The notes under the pieces: model-generated
Told to the model about the DNA's origin: nothing
Databases searched by the model: none
What the model saw: only the letters and a program-made list of their open reading frames with translations
Part shown: positions 1 to 8,230 of the stretch, in pieces
How the letters are laid out: each line of letters starts with the position of its first letter
How positions within the stretch are numbered: the first letter of the stretch is position 1
Origin: Hyphococcus luteus
GTDB lineage: Bacteria; Pseudomonadota; Alphaproteobacteria; Caulobacterales; Parvularculaceae
Assembly (NCBI RefSeq): GCF_002943565.1
Contig: NZ_PJCH01000008.1
Span: 1-41,102 of the forward strand
Direction of reading: 5' to 3'
Length of the DNA stretch: 41,102 nucleotides
Position numbers and translations under genes: made by a program

Positions 1-227
1 GTGGAACTGGCGCCGCGACGCTGAAGCCGCTCAAGCCGCCTGAACCTTCCGTACCCGTATTACAGTAAACACGATCGCGCGCCCCGCCGGCGTACGCTGC
101 GCTATCAGCGTGCGCGGCCGGCCTCCCCCAACCTGTCCTCAGCGCCGTCCACAGTTGCGATATGTTCCGCAAAATTCAACGTTGCTCCCTTCAACGCGTT
201 CCCATCTCGGCGCCCCCGCGGTACTCA

Positions 228-392
228 CCGGATGGATACCTCGCCGCCGCCGCCGGCTACAACTTCAAACGTATCGCCGCGTGGCTGAAGGCTTTTTTGC
301 GTCGAATTTTGGCAGCTGTTTTGGGCGTCATCGCCGCCCTGATCAATCTCGTGCGTTCGGTGCTGGCACCGAACTACATGAGGACGACGTAA
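228..392 (+). pseudogene. IS5-like transposase, C-terminal remnant
   Basis: The frame here reads LAAAAGYNFKRIAAWLKAFL followed by a hydrophobic, arginine-containing tail. This resembles the usual C-terminus of IS5-family transposases (AAAGYNF, then a WL-rich helix). No upstream DDE domain can be joined to it: the same frame carries a stop near position 66, and the other frames from 1 to 227 give nothing recognisable. I read it as a decayed end of an IS5-type element. Bases 1-227 hold no gene that I can support. Confidence 0.55.
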
Positions 393-422
393 TTGAGGAA
401 AACTCATGAAAAATCGAGAATC

Positions 423-1208
423 TCACGGACGAGGGGGACGGTCGAGCGACTGTTCTATTTTATCACTCCAACCCAATTTCCAGGAAGCGTGACGCGCATA
501 CTGAATCAGCAGGTCTACAGTTTCGGCAGTTACCGCTTTCCTTGCGGCAATTATTGTCAAGGCGGATGTTGCTACGCCAAATGTATCAAGAATGGGGGCC
601 GCAGCGGCGCTCAAACCGGGTATGTGCGTACCTGAAACTCGGGCGACCCCAGCCTTGCGAATTTTTTCGCAGAGTTGTTTGTAGTCCGCAAGTTGTTTTT
701 CTTCTGCGTCTAGCAGAAGTTTCGTTTCATGTTGCGGGAGATAAGAAAGGAACACTTGTCCCGTAGCCGAAGTTGTAAGCGGCAATAAGGACCCTGTCGT
801 GATAGACGTCCTCACTGCTGCGCTGCCAGCGATCCAGCGGATTATCGTTGGTCCTCGTTCACACCAGATTGAGAGCAGGCCGGTTTGGCCCGTTTCTTCC
901 ACCAGATTTTCAAGAGATTCGGAAGCAATCGAGATGGCATCAGTCCGGCGCATTACGGCTAATCCGGCTTCCAGCAAACGATAGCCTAAATCGTAATGAC
1001 CGGAACGAGCATCTTGCTTCAAATACCCCATCTTAACAAAACTAACGCAATATCGATGGCAATTACTCGCTGGAAGTCTCGAAGCGGCTGCCAAGTTTTT
1101 TAGCGACATGGGGCCGTCGGATTTCTGCAAAGCCTGAATGATCTCAAGGCCTCTTTCGATTGATTGGATGCCGCGTCGTTCCGAATTATTCTTGTTGTCA
1201 AGTATCAT
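423..1208 (-). CDS. IclR-family transcriptional regulator
   Basis: This is a 261-residue protein of normal IclR length. An N-terminal winged helix-turn-helix (about residues 10-70, with SLKNLAAASRLPASNCHRYC) is followed by the effector-binding domain (GHYDLGYRLLEAG, then ETGQTGLLSIWCERG). IclR proteins often control aromatic catabolic operons (PcaR, PobR and MhpR types), and the nearest candidate target is the operon starting at 2015. The ATG at 1208 is chosen because the family sequence begins there (GIQSIERGLEIIQ). The open frame continues upstream, but those 44 codons run through an IS5 transposase fragment in another frame. No clear ribosome binding site precedes the ATG, and only about 20 bases separate it from the IS remnant, so the native promoter may be lost. 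Confidence 0.88.
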   Translation of the reverse strand: MILDNKNNSERRGIQSIERGLEIIQALQKSDGPMSLKNLAAASRLPASNCHRYCVSFVKMGYLKQDARSGHYDLGYRLLEAGLAVMRRTDAISIASESLENLVEETGQTGLLSIWCERGPTIIRWIAGSAAVRTSITTGSLLPLTTSATGQVFLSYLPQHETKLLLDAEEKQLADYKQLCEKIRKAGVARVSGTHIPGLSAAAAPILDTFGVATSALTIIAARKAVTAETVDLLIQYARHASWKLGWSDKIEQSLDRPPRP

Positions 1209-1216
1209 TGATTGTT

Positions 1217-1342
1217 TCAATACAAGTACGTCTTGGCGGCCGGAATCATCGGCTCGTCGATCGCCCATTCCTCGTCCGTCGGATCGCTCGGATAGCGACG
1301 CTTGCTGCGGTCGTAACGTCCGCAATTCGCCATAGCCCACAT
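1217..1342 (-). pseudogene. IS5-like transposase, N-terminal remnant
   Basis: The minus frame reads MANCGRYDRSKRRYPSDPTD followed by EEWAIDEPMIPAAK, the usual N-terminus of IS5-family transposases (SDLTDEEWALIEPLLP). A GAGAGG sequence lies just upstream of the likely start. The similarity ends abruptly after PAAK and the frame stops a few codons later, about 20 bases before the IclR start codon. It is in opposite orientation to the C-terminal IS5 fragment near position 300, so the two do not form one simple broken gene. Confidence 0.7.
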
Positions 1343-1499
1343 CGGTGCCTCTCCATGCCAGCGGTGCCAGAAAAAAATCACAAGCCGGCCACGCCGCGCA
1401 AGACCCTTATGACACAATTAGCATTGATCGTGGCCCATTCGGGCTTCACGTCGCTCGTGAATGCCGATTCAAAATGGTGAACGATGGAGGTTCTTCCTG

Positions 1500-1655
1500 G
1501 GACGGCATGCGGTTGGTCTTCGGGATGATCTTGATGGGAATGCGCTGCGGCGTCTCGCGCGGCGAACGAAGGACGCTTCGCAGGCCCAGCGGTTGCTGGC
1601 GCTGGCGACGGTCTATGACGGGTCGTCACAGAGCGAGGCGGCGCGGATCGCAAAC
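1500..1655 (+). pseudogene. IS630-like transposase, N-terminal remnant
   Basis: The translation LRDDLDGNALRRLARRTKDA followed by SQAQRLLALATVYDGSSQSE and AARIA is typical of the N-terminal helix-turn-helix region of IS630-family transposases. The match stops at about 1655, and the rest of the frame to 1883 shows no DDE domain. The surrounding stretch 1343-1499 and 1656-1904 shows no other gene that I can recognise. Confidence 0.75.
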
Positions 1656-1904
1656 CACTCTTCACGGGGACGAGAACATGTCAAGTCGGCCCAGCGCAGG
1701 TCGCAGATGACCCGCCGGAATCCGGCTCTCCGGCGAAATATAAGAACTCATCATGTAGGACCTCATCCCGCCCTGAACGTTAACCCGTCCGCGCATGAAA
1801 CCTCCTGTCGATCCAACGCAAACATCGAGTCATCGGTCGAGTGTTTCAGCGAGGCTTTTCCGCAGACTGGTCGCCCACCTTGAATTCCCCACTAGACAAT
1901 GCAT

Positions 1905-1934
1905 TTGACAATAGAAAACATACAATGCTAAACT
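1905..1934 (+). promoter_or_regulatory. Candidate sigma-70-type promoter for the first operon
   Basis: A perfect -35 hexamer TTGACA (1905-1910) is followed after 18 bases by TAAACT (1929-1934), which matches four of six -10 consensus bases. Transcription would start near 1941, just before the hairpin at 1950-1987 and about 75 bases before the first gene. This is prediction from sequence only. Confidence 0.5.
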
Positions 1935-1949
1935 CGAGCCAGCGAAAAA

Positions 1950-1987
1950 AGCAGCATTTTACCCGATAACTCGGGTTAAATGCTGCT
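1950..1987 (-). terminator. Strong hairpin; terminator-shaped on the minus strand
   Basis: Two 17-base arms (AGCAGCATTTTACCCGA and its near-perfect reverse complement, one mismatch) enclose a four-base loop. Read on the minus strand, the stem is followed directly by six T (1950-1945), the form of a Rho-independent terminator. No minus-strand gene to the right would need it. On the plus strand it lies in the leader of the first operon, 27 bases before the start codon and just downstream of the predicted promoter, so it could instead be an operator or a leader stem-loop. Confidence 0.6.
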
Positions 1988-2014
1988 CTCGATGCATGGA
2001 CGAGGACGTTCTTT

Positions 2015-2359
2015 ATGGAGGACAAAATACGACTCTGTTCGGTCGATGATGTAGCCGAGGGGTTTCCTTGCGCGGTGAATCCGGTCGGATTTATTGCTCT
2101 GGCGGTTTTCCGGGTCGCCAACGAGGTTTTCGTTACTGGTAATCTTTGCACGCATGGCAACGCTCTTTTGAGTGACGGATACCAGGAGGGGGATGTAATC
2201 GAGTGCCCGCTGCATGGCGGCGCCTTCTGTATTCGGTCTGGTGAGCCTGTCTCCCTCCCCTGTTCAGAGCGTATCCCCACGTATGAACCTATATTGGAAA
2301 ATGGCCAGGTATTTATCAGGCGAGCCAGAGCACAGAGAGTTGATGAAAATGACTTTTGA
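2015..2359 (+). CDS. Rieske-type [2Fe-2S] ferredoxin of an aromatic oxygenase
   Basis: This 114-residue protein is a soluble electron carrier that passes electrons from a ferredoxin reductase to a Rieske ring-hydroxylating oxygenase. The cluster ligands are visible as CTHG (C45, H47) and CPLHGG (C64, H67), with the 16-residue gap usual for BphF/NdoA-type ferredoxins. The ATG at 2015 has GAGGA about eight bases upstream. It opens the operon, its 3' end overlaps the beta-subunit start, and the oxygenase follows directly, so these are likely partners. A second copy with identical ligand positions is at 38212. The only reductase in the window is at 13486. Confidence 0.93.
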   Translation: MEDKIRLCSVDDVAEGFPCAVNPVGFIALAVFRVANEVFVTGNLCTHGNALLSDGYQEGDVIECPLHGGAFCIRSGEPVSLPCSERIPTYEPILENGQVFIRRARAQRVDENDF

Positions 2360-2831
2360 ATCTGATGCGCAATTACAGGCGGAAATTTCATTGTTATTTT
2401 CGCAATACGCTGCCTGTATTGACAATGATAGACTTGAAAAATGGCCGGAGTTTTTTGTCGAACAGTGTTTTTATAAGATCCAATCAAGGGAAAACCATGA
2501 TCGCAAGCTGCCAATTTCAGCCATGGAATGCGACAGCAAAAACATGCTCGTTGATCGAATTGTGTCATTGCGTGAGGCAAATATTTTTGCAGAGCATATG
2601 TATCGACATATTATCAGCATACCATTAATTCTTTCGAAAAGTGAAAACGAAATAGCCACGCAGACTAACTATCTGGTGATATCGACGCTTCAAAGCGGCA
2701 TATCTCACATTTTCAGCGCTGGCCGTTATCAGGACAGGCTGGTGAGAATTGACGGCCAGCTGAAGTTCGTGGAGCGAATCGTGATTTTCGATACCAATAG
2801 CATTCGTACCCAGATCGTGACCCCAATTTAA
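2349..2831 (+). CDS. Rieske oxygenase beta (small) subunit
   Basis: This 160-residue protein has the SnoaL/NTF2-like fold sequence of ring-hydroxylating oxygenase small subunits; the N-terminal pattern YAACIDNDRLEKWPEFF is typical. The small subunit is structural in the alpha3-beta3 hexamer. Two ATG codons compete, at 2343 and 2349. AGAGAG at 2334-2339 lies nine bases before 2349 and only three before 2343, so 2349 is preferred. The gene overlaps the end of the ferredoxin and its stop overlaps an ATG at 2831 (TAATG). Base composition is visibly AT-richer than in the meta-pathway genes downstream. Confidence 0.88.
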   Translation: MTFESDAQLQAEISLLFSQYAACIDNDRLEKWPEFFVEQCFYKIQSRENHDRKLPISAMECDSKNMLVDRIVSLREANIFAEHMYRHIISIPLILSKSENEIATQTNYLVISTLQSGISHIFSAGRYQDRLVRIDGQLKFVERIVIFDTNSIRTQIVTPI

Positions 2832-2845
2832 TGGAGTGCATAACA

Positions 2846-4105
2846 ATGATTGGCGCCAAAAGTGGATTCAATGATAACGGCATCAATTGGCCTGATGATT
2901 CCGAGGGTGGGTACCGTGTGCCATATAGCGTGTTCATGGACGAGAACATTTATCGAGAAGAGCAAAAGAATATTTTTCGTGGGCCCTCGTGGTCCTTTGT
3001 TGCGCTGGAAGCGGAAATTCCGAATCGAGGAGACTTTAAGTCCACCTTTATCGGCGATGTTCCGGTTATTGTTATCCGCAATGGCGAAGGCGGCGTGAAT
3101 GTGCTTGTCAATCGGTGCGCGCATCGGGGGGCTGCTGTTTGTCGGAAACTGCGCGGCAACACCTCTTATCTTGAGTGCGTGTATCACTCATGGGCATACG
3201 ATCTCGACGGAAACTTGACGAGTGTACCTTTTAGGCGGGGGATGCGCGGGAAAGGGGGGATGCCCAGCGATTTCTCGATGGCTGAACACGGTCTAAAAAA
3301 GATACGCGTACAAATAGTCAATGGGCTTATTTTTGCTACTTTCCGATCAGATACGCCGGATCTGGAAAAGTACCTGGGCGCTCGTATGGTCGGCGCGATA
3401 AAGAGAATCTTTAATAGAGAAATCGAGGTGCTTGGCGATGAGCGGCAGCGAATCCACGGCAACTGGAAGCTGTACGCTGAAAATGTACGCGATCCCTATC
3501 ATGCAAGCTTACTCCATCTGTTTCATGCGACTTTCGGACTTTATCGCTCTACACAGGTTGGCAGTTGCGTTATGGATGAATTGGGGCGGCATTCGTTGCT
3601 TGTCGCAAGTCAGGGAACGTCATCAGAAGATGACGATGAGGACGCTTACAGCGACCAACGATCGTTTAACTCAAAGTTTGTGCTGCAGGATCCATCGCTT
3701 CTAAAAGGAAAGCGCGATTTTGATGATGATATTTCACTTGTCATCCTTTCGATCTTTCCCAACCTTGTCGTTCAGCAAATTTCAAATACCCTTGCGGTGC
3801 GCCAAATTGTAACATATTCGCCAAACGAATTTGAACTTGTCTGGACAATGTTTGGATATGAAGACGACGATGATGAAATGCGAAGAATTCGGATCAAGCA
3901 AAATAATTTGATCGGCCCCGGCGGGTTAATTTCTATGGAAGATGGAGAGGCTGTTGAACTCGTTAACAGGGCGATTACCCACGGAAGCGGCGACAGCTCG
4001 TTCATCGCAATGGGTGGCGGAAAAGCGGAAAGTGCAGATCACCTTATCACAGAAGGGGCGATTATTGGTTTTTGGCAGCACTATAGGGAACTTATGCGAA
4101 TCTAG
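2846..4105 (+). CDS. Rieske oxygenase alpha (large) subunit, salicylate-hydroxylase/terephthalate-dioxygenase-like
   Basis: A 419-residue catalytic subunit. Its Rieske centre is CAHRG (C91, H93) with CVYHSW (C111, H114). The mononuclear iron site is in NVRDPYHASLLHLFHATF (D216, H219, H224), with the distal Asp probably D366 in SMEDGEAVE. The DPYHASLLHLFH pattern is typical of the NagG/TphA2 group acting on aromatic acids, which includes both dioxygenases and monohydroxylases, so the reaction cannot be fixed. ATG 2846 is chosen over ATG 2831 because GGAG sits nine bases before it and nothing precedes 2831. An acidic run (SSEDDDEDAYSD, residues 259-270) is unusual for the family and may be a surface insertion. 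Confidence 0.9.
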   Translation: MIGAKSGFNDNGINWPDDSEGGYRVPYSVFMDENIYREEQKNIFRGPSWSFVALEAEIPNRGDFKSTFIGDVPVIVIRNGEGGVNVLVNRCAHRGAAVCRKLRGNTSYLECVYHSWAYDLDGNLTSVPFRRGMRGKGGMPSDFSMAEHGLKKIRVQIVNGLIFATFRSDTPDLEKYLGARMVGAIKRIFNREIEVLGDERQRIHGNWKLYAENVRDPYHASLLHLFHATFGLYRSTQVGSCVMDELGRHSLLVASQGTSSEDDDEDAYSDQRSFNSKFVLQDPSLLKGKRDFDDDISLVILSIFPNLVVQQISNTLAVRQIVTYSPNEFELVWTMFGYEDDDDEMRRIRIKQNNLIGPGGLISMEDGEAVELVNRAITHGSGDSSFIAMGGGKAESADHLITEGAIIGFWQHYRELMRI

Positions 4106-4168
4106 GTCGGCCCCACATGGAATTAAGTCACGCGCGATTGTTATCGGTGCGTAGTCGGAGGATTGAGA

Positions 4169-4486
4169 ATGTCGGGATATCGGATTGAGTTGTTGACGGT
4201 TGGCTCGGAGTTTTTTTGTCCCGCTGAACAGCCGATATTGAAAGCGATGATGCAACTAGGCGTTAAAGGCATTCCGTCCGGCTGCCATGGCGGCGGCTGC
4301 GGGGTTTGCAAGATCCGAGTTGTGGAAGGTCAGGTCAGGGCGGATTCCATGAGCCGCGCGAAGATAAGTGAGGCGGAAGAGCGGGACAATATTTATCTTG
4401 CCTGCAGGGCGTTGCCGCTCTCGCCATTGACAATAGAACCGCTTGAAAGGTTGGACAGGCCTCTCAGGAAATACGGGCTGATCTGA
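4169..4486 (+). CDS. xylT: XylT-like plant-type [2Fe-2S] ferredoxin
   Basis: A 105-residue ferredoxin with ligands C39, C44, C47 and C79 in the frame SGCHGGGCGVCKIRV ... LACR, followed by the MSRAK segment typical of XylT. XylT of the TOL plasmid reduces the inactive ferric form of catechol 2,3-dioxygenase, restoring activity lost with substituted catechols. The next gene is exactly that dioxygenase, which supports the same role here. The ATG at 4169 is chosen over an in-frame TTG at 4163 because GGAGG (4157-4161) is seven bases upstream. A second XylT-like gene is near 37720. Confidence 0.9.
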   Translation: MSGYRIELLTVGSEFFCPAEQPILKAMMQLGVKGIPSGCHGGGCGVCKIRVVEGQVRADSMSRAKISEAEERDNIYLACRALPLSPLTIEPLERLDRPLRKYGLI

Positions 4487-4516
4487 GAACAGCTGGCAGA
4501 CGCGAAAGGTGAAGCT

Positions 4517-5461
4517 ATGGGCGTTATGCGAATTGGTCACGTGAACCTTCGCGTTATGGATATGGATGCGGCGCTGAGGCATTATAGGGATGTGCTCGGT
4601 CTGCTCGTTCAGGGAAGCGACGATTCCGGCGCATTCTATCTCAAAGGCTGGGACGAATGGGACAAGTACAGCGTGATGCTTTCGCCGTCGGACAGGGCAG
4701 GCATGAATCACGTCGCGTATAAGGTTGAATACGATTCCGATCTCGATTTGTTCAAGGATCGTCTGGCGGAGCATGGGGTTGACGCTTTGCTGGAGCCCGC
4801 GAGCCATTTGCCTTTTTGCGGCAGATCGTTGCGTTTCTCGCTTCCTAGCGGTCATGAAATGTATCTGTATGCGGATAAAGAACGTGTCGGCAAGGCGGTC
4901 GGCGACCAGAATCCTGACCCATGGCCTGACGGATTGAAAGGGGCGGGAGCCCACTGGCTTGATCACGTAGCGCTTCAATGTCCTTTCGACCCGGAAAAAG
5001 GGGTCAATACAGTTGCTGACAACTGCCGCTTATTGCGCGAAGCGCTGGGATTTTATCTTAGCGAACAGGTGCTCGTCGGCCCGGATGCGGATATACAGGC
5101 GGTAGCGTTTCTTTTCCGCACATCGACGCCGCACGATATTGCATTTCTTCCGGCCCCGACCTGCGGCATTCATCACGCCTCATTTTTTCTCGACGGGTGG
5201 TCTGACGTGCTCAAGGCCGCCGATGTGATGGCGAAGAATAGGGTGAAAATAGATGTTACGCCTACGCGTCATGGCATTACACGCGGAGAAACGATTTATT
5301 TCTTTGATCCGTCAGGAAACCGGAATGAAACATTCGCGGGGCTCGGTTATCTCGCCCAGCCGGATATGCCGCCGATCACCTGGACGGAAGAAAACCTGTG
5401 GCGCGGGATTTTCTATCATACGGGTGAAGCGCACGATTCCTTCACGTCGGTATATACGTGA
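4517..5461 (+). CDS. xylE: Catechol 2,3-dioxygenase (extradiol, XylE type)
   Basis: A 314-residue two-domain vicinal-oxygen-chelate dioxygenase that opens catechols next to the diol to give 2-hydroxymuconic semialdehydes. Iron ligands are H150 (WLDHVAL), the HH pair at 219-220 (GIHHASF) and E271 (DPSGNRNE); the signature [19 protein letters not shown] is complete. Length agrees with XylE (about 307). AAAGGTGA lies five bases before the ATG. It follows a XylT-type reactivation ferredoxin and precedes the meta-pathway genes. A second, clearly homologous copy lies at 36803, suggesting separate catechol preferences or regulation. Confidence 0.94.
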   Translation: MGVMRIGHVNLRVMDMDAALRHYRDVLGLLVQGSDDSGAFYLKGWDEWDKYSVMLSPSDRAGMNHVAYKVEYDSDLDLFKDRLAEHGVDALLEPASHLPFCGRSLRFSLPSGHEMYLYADKERVGKAVGDQNPDPWPDGLKGAGAHWLDHVALQCPFDPEKGVNTVADNCRLLREALGFYLSEQVLVGPDADIQAVAFLFRTSTPHDIAFLPAPTCGIHHASFFLDGWSDVLKAADVMAKNRVKIDVTPTRHGITRGETIYFFDPSGNRNETFAGLGYLAQPDMPPITWTEENLWRGIFYHTGEAHDSFTSVYT

Positions 5462-5476
5462 TGCGCTGATTTGATT

Positions 5477-5923
5477 ATGAGCAATATAATCATGAAAACC
5501 CGCCGCGAGATTTCTTGTGGCGCGGCGCATATTGCTGTTGAGGCGGCTGTAGCGCATGGGTCGCGGATTGGCGCGCCGGTTGCGGCGGCGGTGGTTGATG
5601 GATCAGCTCGGCTGACGGCGTTTCTTCGGTCGGCGGACGCATTTATTCTCTCTACGGAAATAGCGATAAACAAGGCGGCGACGGCGGCGGGTTTCCGAAT
5701 GGAGTCGGGCGCGCTCTATGCGATGGTGAAAGACAATGATGCGGTTCTTCAGGGCCTGCGATCGCTTTCGGGCGCGGCGCTTTTCGGGGGCGGCGTCCCG
5801 ATTAAGTTTGAAGGCGAGATCATCGGCGCGATTGGCGTATCCGGCGGTTCCGAGGACGAGGACATTGAATGCGCTAAAGCCGGCATCGCAGCGATAGAAT
5901 CGCATCTGGCGGACATATCGTGA
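5477..5923 (+). CDS. HbpS/GlcG-family (DUF336) protein
   Basis: A 148-residue protein with the alternating Ala/Gly-rich pattern of the HbpS-like family: an ISCGAAHIAVEAAVAHG helix, PVAAAVVDGSARLTAFLR, and the C-terminal GAIGVSGGSEDEDIECA loop. Members bind haem or small ligands and are often found as small open frames of unclear function in aromatic meta-cleavage operons. Here it sits between ring cleavage and the semialdehyde dehydrogenase, so it is probably co-transcribed. ATG 5477 is used; ATG 5492 and TTG 5471 are possible, and no ribosome binding site decides. Role in the pathway is unknown. Confidence 0.8.
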   Translation: MSNIIMKTRREISCGAAHIAVEAAVAHGSRIGAPVAAAVVDGSARLTAFLRSADAFILSTEIAINKAATAAGFRMESGALYAMVKDNDAVLQGLRSLSGAALFGGGVPIKFEGEIIGAIGVSGGSEDEDIECAKAGIAAIESHLADIS

Positions 5924-5947
5924 GGAAAAGGAATAAGGTCGTGTCTT

Positions 5948-7417
5948 ATGTCTGAGCGCCGGGAATTTTTTCATTTCATCGACGGGGCCTATCGGCCGAG
6001 CGCATCGGGGAAGACGTTTCCGGTGGCGGCGCCGGCGACAGGCGAGATTTACGCCGTCGCTCACGAAGCAGGCGAAACGGAAGTGGATGCGGCGGTGTCG
6101 GCGGCGAGATCGGCGCTCACCGGCCCGTGGGGGGCGTTGAGCATTGCCGACCGCACCGATCTTCTTATATCAGTGGCGGACGAAATCAACGCGCGCTTTG
6201 ACGATTTTCTGGAAGCCGAGATCATCGACACCGGCAAACCAAGGTCGCTGGCTCGCCATATCGATATTCCTCGCGGCGCAGCGAATTTCAAGATGTTCGC
6301 CGATACTATCCGGACGGTTTCGGGCGAGGTGTTCGAGATGGCGACGCCGGACGGCGCGGGCGCGATCAATTATTCTCTTCGCAAGCCACGCGGCGTGATT
6401 GCGGTTATATGTCCGTGGAATTTTCCGCTCTTGTTGATGACATGGAAGGTGGGTCCGGCGCTGGCCTGCGGGAACACGGTCGTTGTCAAGCCGTCGGAGG
6501 AAACGCCGGCGACCGCGACGCTGCTTGGCGAGGTGATGAACAAGGCGGGCGTGCCGAAGGGCGTATATAACGTCGTTCACGGGTTCGGGCCGGGTTCGGC
6601 GGGGGAGTTATTGACTTCCCATCCAGGCGTCGACGGCGTCACGTTCACCGGAGAGACGCGCACCGGCGAGGCGATCATGAAAGCGGCGGGAACAGGCGTG
6701 CGGCCCGTTTCGCTGGAGCTGGGCGGCAAGAACCCGGCGATTGTCTTCGCGGACGCCGATCTGGACAAAGCGATCGAGGGAACGATGCGGTCGGTCTTCG
6801 CGAATTGCGGGCAGGTCTGTCTTGGCACAGAGCGTGTTTATGTGGAGCGTCCCGTTTTCAATGAGTTTGCGGCGCGGCTGAGGGCGGGTGCGGAAAAACT
6901 GAAAATCGGCGGACCTTTTGGCGAGGGTGTGAGCCTCGGGCCGCTGATCAGCGCTGAACACCGGGAAAAAGTGCTGTCCTATTACAAGCTGGCGGCGGAG
7001 GAGGGCGCGACGGTCGTCACCGGCGGCGGCGTGCCGGCGATGAGCGGCTCGGAGAAGAACGGGTTTTTTATCGAACCGACCATCTGGACGGAGCTTGCCG
7101 ATGAATCTCGGGTCGTCGTGGAGGAGATTTTCGGTCCCTGTTGTGCGCTCCTGCCTTTTGACGAAGAGGACGAGGTTATCGCGCGCGCCAATAACACTTA
7201 TTACGGCCTTGCCGCTTCTTTGTGGACTGATAATCTTGCGCGCGCACACCGCGTAGCGCGACAACTTGATGTAGGCGTCTGCTGGGTGAACAGCTGGTTC
7301 CTGCGGGACCTGCGCACGCCTTTTGGCGGCGCCAAGGCGTCCGGCGTCGGCCGTGAGGGCGGCGTGCATTCGCTCGAATTTTACACTGAACTTGAGAATA
7401 TCTGCGTGAAGTTGTGA
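5948..7417 (+). CDS. dmpC: 2-Hydroxymuconic semialdehyde dehydrogenase
   Basis: A 489-residue NAD-dependent aldehyde dehydrogenase, the standard length for DmpC/XylG. The catalytic cysteine is C291 (NCGQVCLGT), the general base is E257 (SLELGGKNP), and the cofactor segments ICPWNFP and VTFTGETRTG are intact. It oxidises the ring-cleavage semialdehyde to 2-hydroxymuconate (4-oxalocrotonate), opening the dehydrogenative branch that the tautomerase and decarboxylase downstream continue. The start ATG has AAGG about nine bases upstream. Assignment within the aldehyde dehydrogenase superfamily rests mainly on the operon: the next genes are the rest of the meta pathway. Confidence 0.9.
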   Translation: MSERREFFHFIDGAYRPSASGKTFPVAAPATGEIYAVAHEAGETEVDAAVSAARSALTGPWGALSIADRTDLLISVADEINARFDDFLEAEIIDTGKPRSLARHIDIPRGAANFKMFADTIRTVSGEVFEMATPDGAGAINYSLRKPRGVIAVICPWNFPLLLMTWKVGPALACGNTVVVKPSEETPATATLLGEVMNKAGVPKGVYNVVHGFGPGSAGELLTSHPGVDGVTFTGETRTGEAIMKAAGTGVRPVSLELGGKNPAIVFADADLDKAIEGTMRSVFANCGQVCLGTERVYVERPVFNEFAARLRAGAEKLKIGGPFGEGVSLGPLISAEHREKVLSYYKLAAEEGATVVTGGGVPAMSGSEKNGFFIEPTIWTELADESRVVVEEIFGPCCALLPFDEEDEVIARANNTYYGLAASLWTDNLARAHRVARQLDVGVCWVNSWFLRDLRTPFGGAKASGVGREGGVHSLEFYTELENICVKL

Positions 7418-7430
7418 ACAGGCTTTTTTG

Positions 7431-8213
7431 ATGACGGACAGCATATGGACTGCGGCGGACCGGTTGTGGGAGGCGTCCAGGTCGGGCGAGCCTTGCGCGC
7501 CGGTGCGCGATTTGATTGGGGGGCTCGGGATTGAAGCGGCGTACCGCGTTCAGGAGATCAACACGGAGCGCCGGCTCGGCGAGGGGCGCCGGCTCGTTGG
7601 CCGCAAGACCGGGCTGACGGCGAAAGCGGTGCAGGCCCAGCTCGGCGTCGATCAGCCCGATTACGGGATGCTGTTCGACGACATGGCCATGCCGCTCGGG
7701 ACGGAGATCTCTGTGACAGCGGTTATGCAGCCGAAGGTAGAGGCGGAGATCGCCTTCATCATGGGCGACGATCTCAATGCGGAAACGCTGACATCGGCGG
7801 ATATCGTGGCGTCGGTTGATTATGCGGTGGCGGCGATCGAGATCGTCGGCAGCCGGGTGAGAGGCTGGGATATCCGCATTCACGACACGATCGCCGACAA
7901 CGCTTCGAGCGGGGTGTTCGTGCTTGGCGACGCGCCGCGGCGTCTGTCGGAGATCGATTTGCGCCTGTGCGGGATGGTGATGGAGCGGCGCGGCGAGCCG
8001 ATCTCGGTCGGGGCCGGCGTGGCGTGTTTGGGCAGTCCGGTGACGGCGTGTGTGTGGCTGGCCAAGGTCATGGCGAGGGAGGGCCGCCCCCTTGGCAAGG
8101 GCGATATTGTGCTGACGGGCGCGCTCGGTCCGATGGCGGGGGTCGAAGCGGGCGATGCGGTGATGGCGCGGGTCAACGGGCTCGGTTCCGTGACGGCGTT
8201 TTTTACGGAATGA
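7431..8213 (+). CDS. dmpE: 2-Oxopent-4-enoate (2-hydroxypenta-2,4-dienoate) hydratase
   Basis: A 260-residue member of the fumarylacetoacetase-like hydratase/decarboxylase family (DmpE/XylJ/MhpD). Typical segments are GRKTGLT, QPDYGMLFDDM, PKVEAEIAFIMG and TIADNASSG. It adds water to 2-oxopent-4-enoate to give 4-hydroxy-2-oxovalerate, in complex with the decarboxylase encoded at 10222, a paralogue of similar length. ATG 7431 is preferred over an in-frame TTG three bases earlier. It starts 13 bases after the dehydrogenase stop and lies 17 bases before the acetaldehyde dehydrogenase, so it is clearly within the operon. GC content rises strongly from here onward. Confidence 0.93.
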   Translation: MTDSIWTAADRLWEASRSGEPCAPVRDLIGGLGIEAAYRVQEINTERRLGEGRRLVGRKTGLTAKAVQAQLGVDQPDYGMLFDDMAMPLGTEISVTAVMQPKVEAEIAFIMGDDLNAETLTSADIVASVDYAVAAIEIVGSRVRGWDIRIHDTIADNASSGVFVLGDAPRRLSEIDLRLCGMVMERRGEPISVGAGVACLGSPVTACVWLAKVMAREGRPLGKGDIVLTGALGPMAGVEAGDAVMARVNGLGSVTAFFTE

Positions 8214-8230
8214 CGGGAAAGGCGAGTTGA

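Noticed and set aside
1209-1340. N-terminal extension of the IclR gene by 44 codons
   Set aside because: Those codons lie in the IS5 transposase fragment read in another frame; IclR similarity begins at the ATG at 1208.
1846-2580. Long minus-strand open frame
   Set aside because: It runs antisense to the Rieske ferredoxin and beta-subunit genes, has no recognisable domain, and crosses the promoter and hairpin.
6608-7444. Long minus-strand open frame of 278 codons
   Set aside because: It is antisense to the semialdehyde dehydrogenase; the composition is rich in Arg, His and Ala, as expected from the complement of GC-rich coding DNA.
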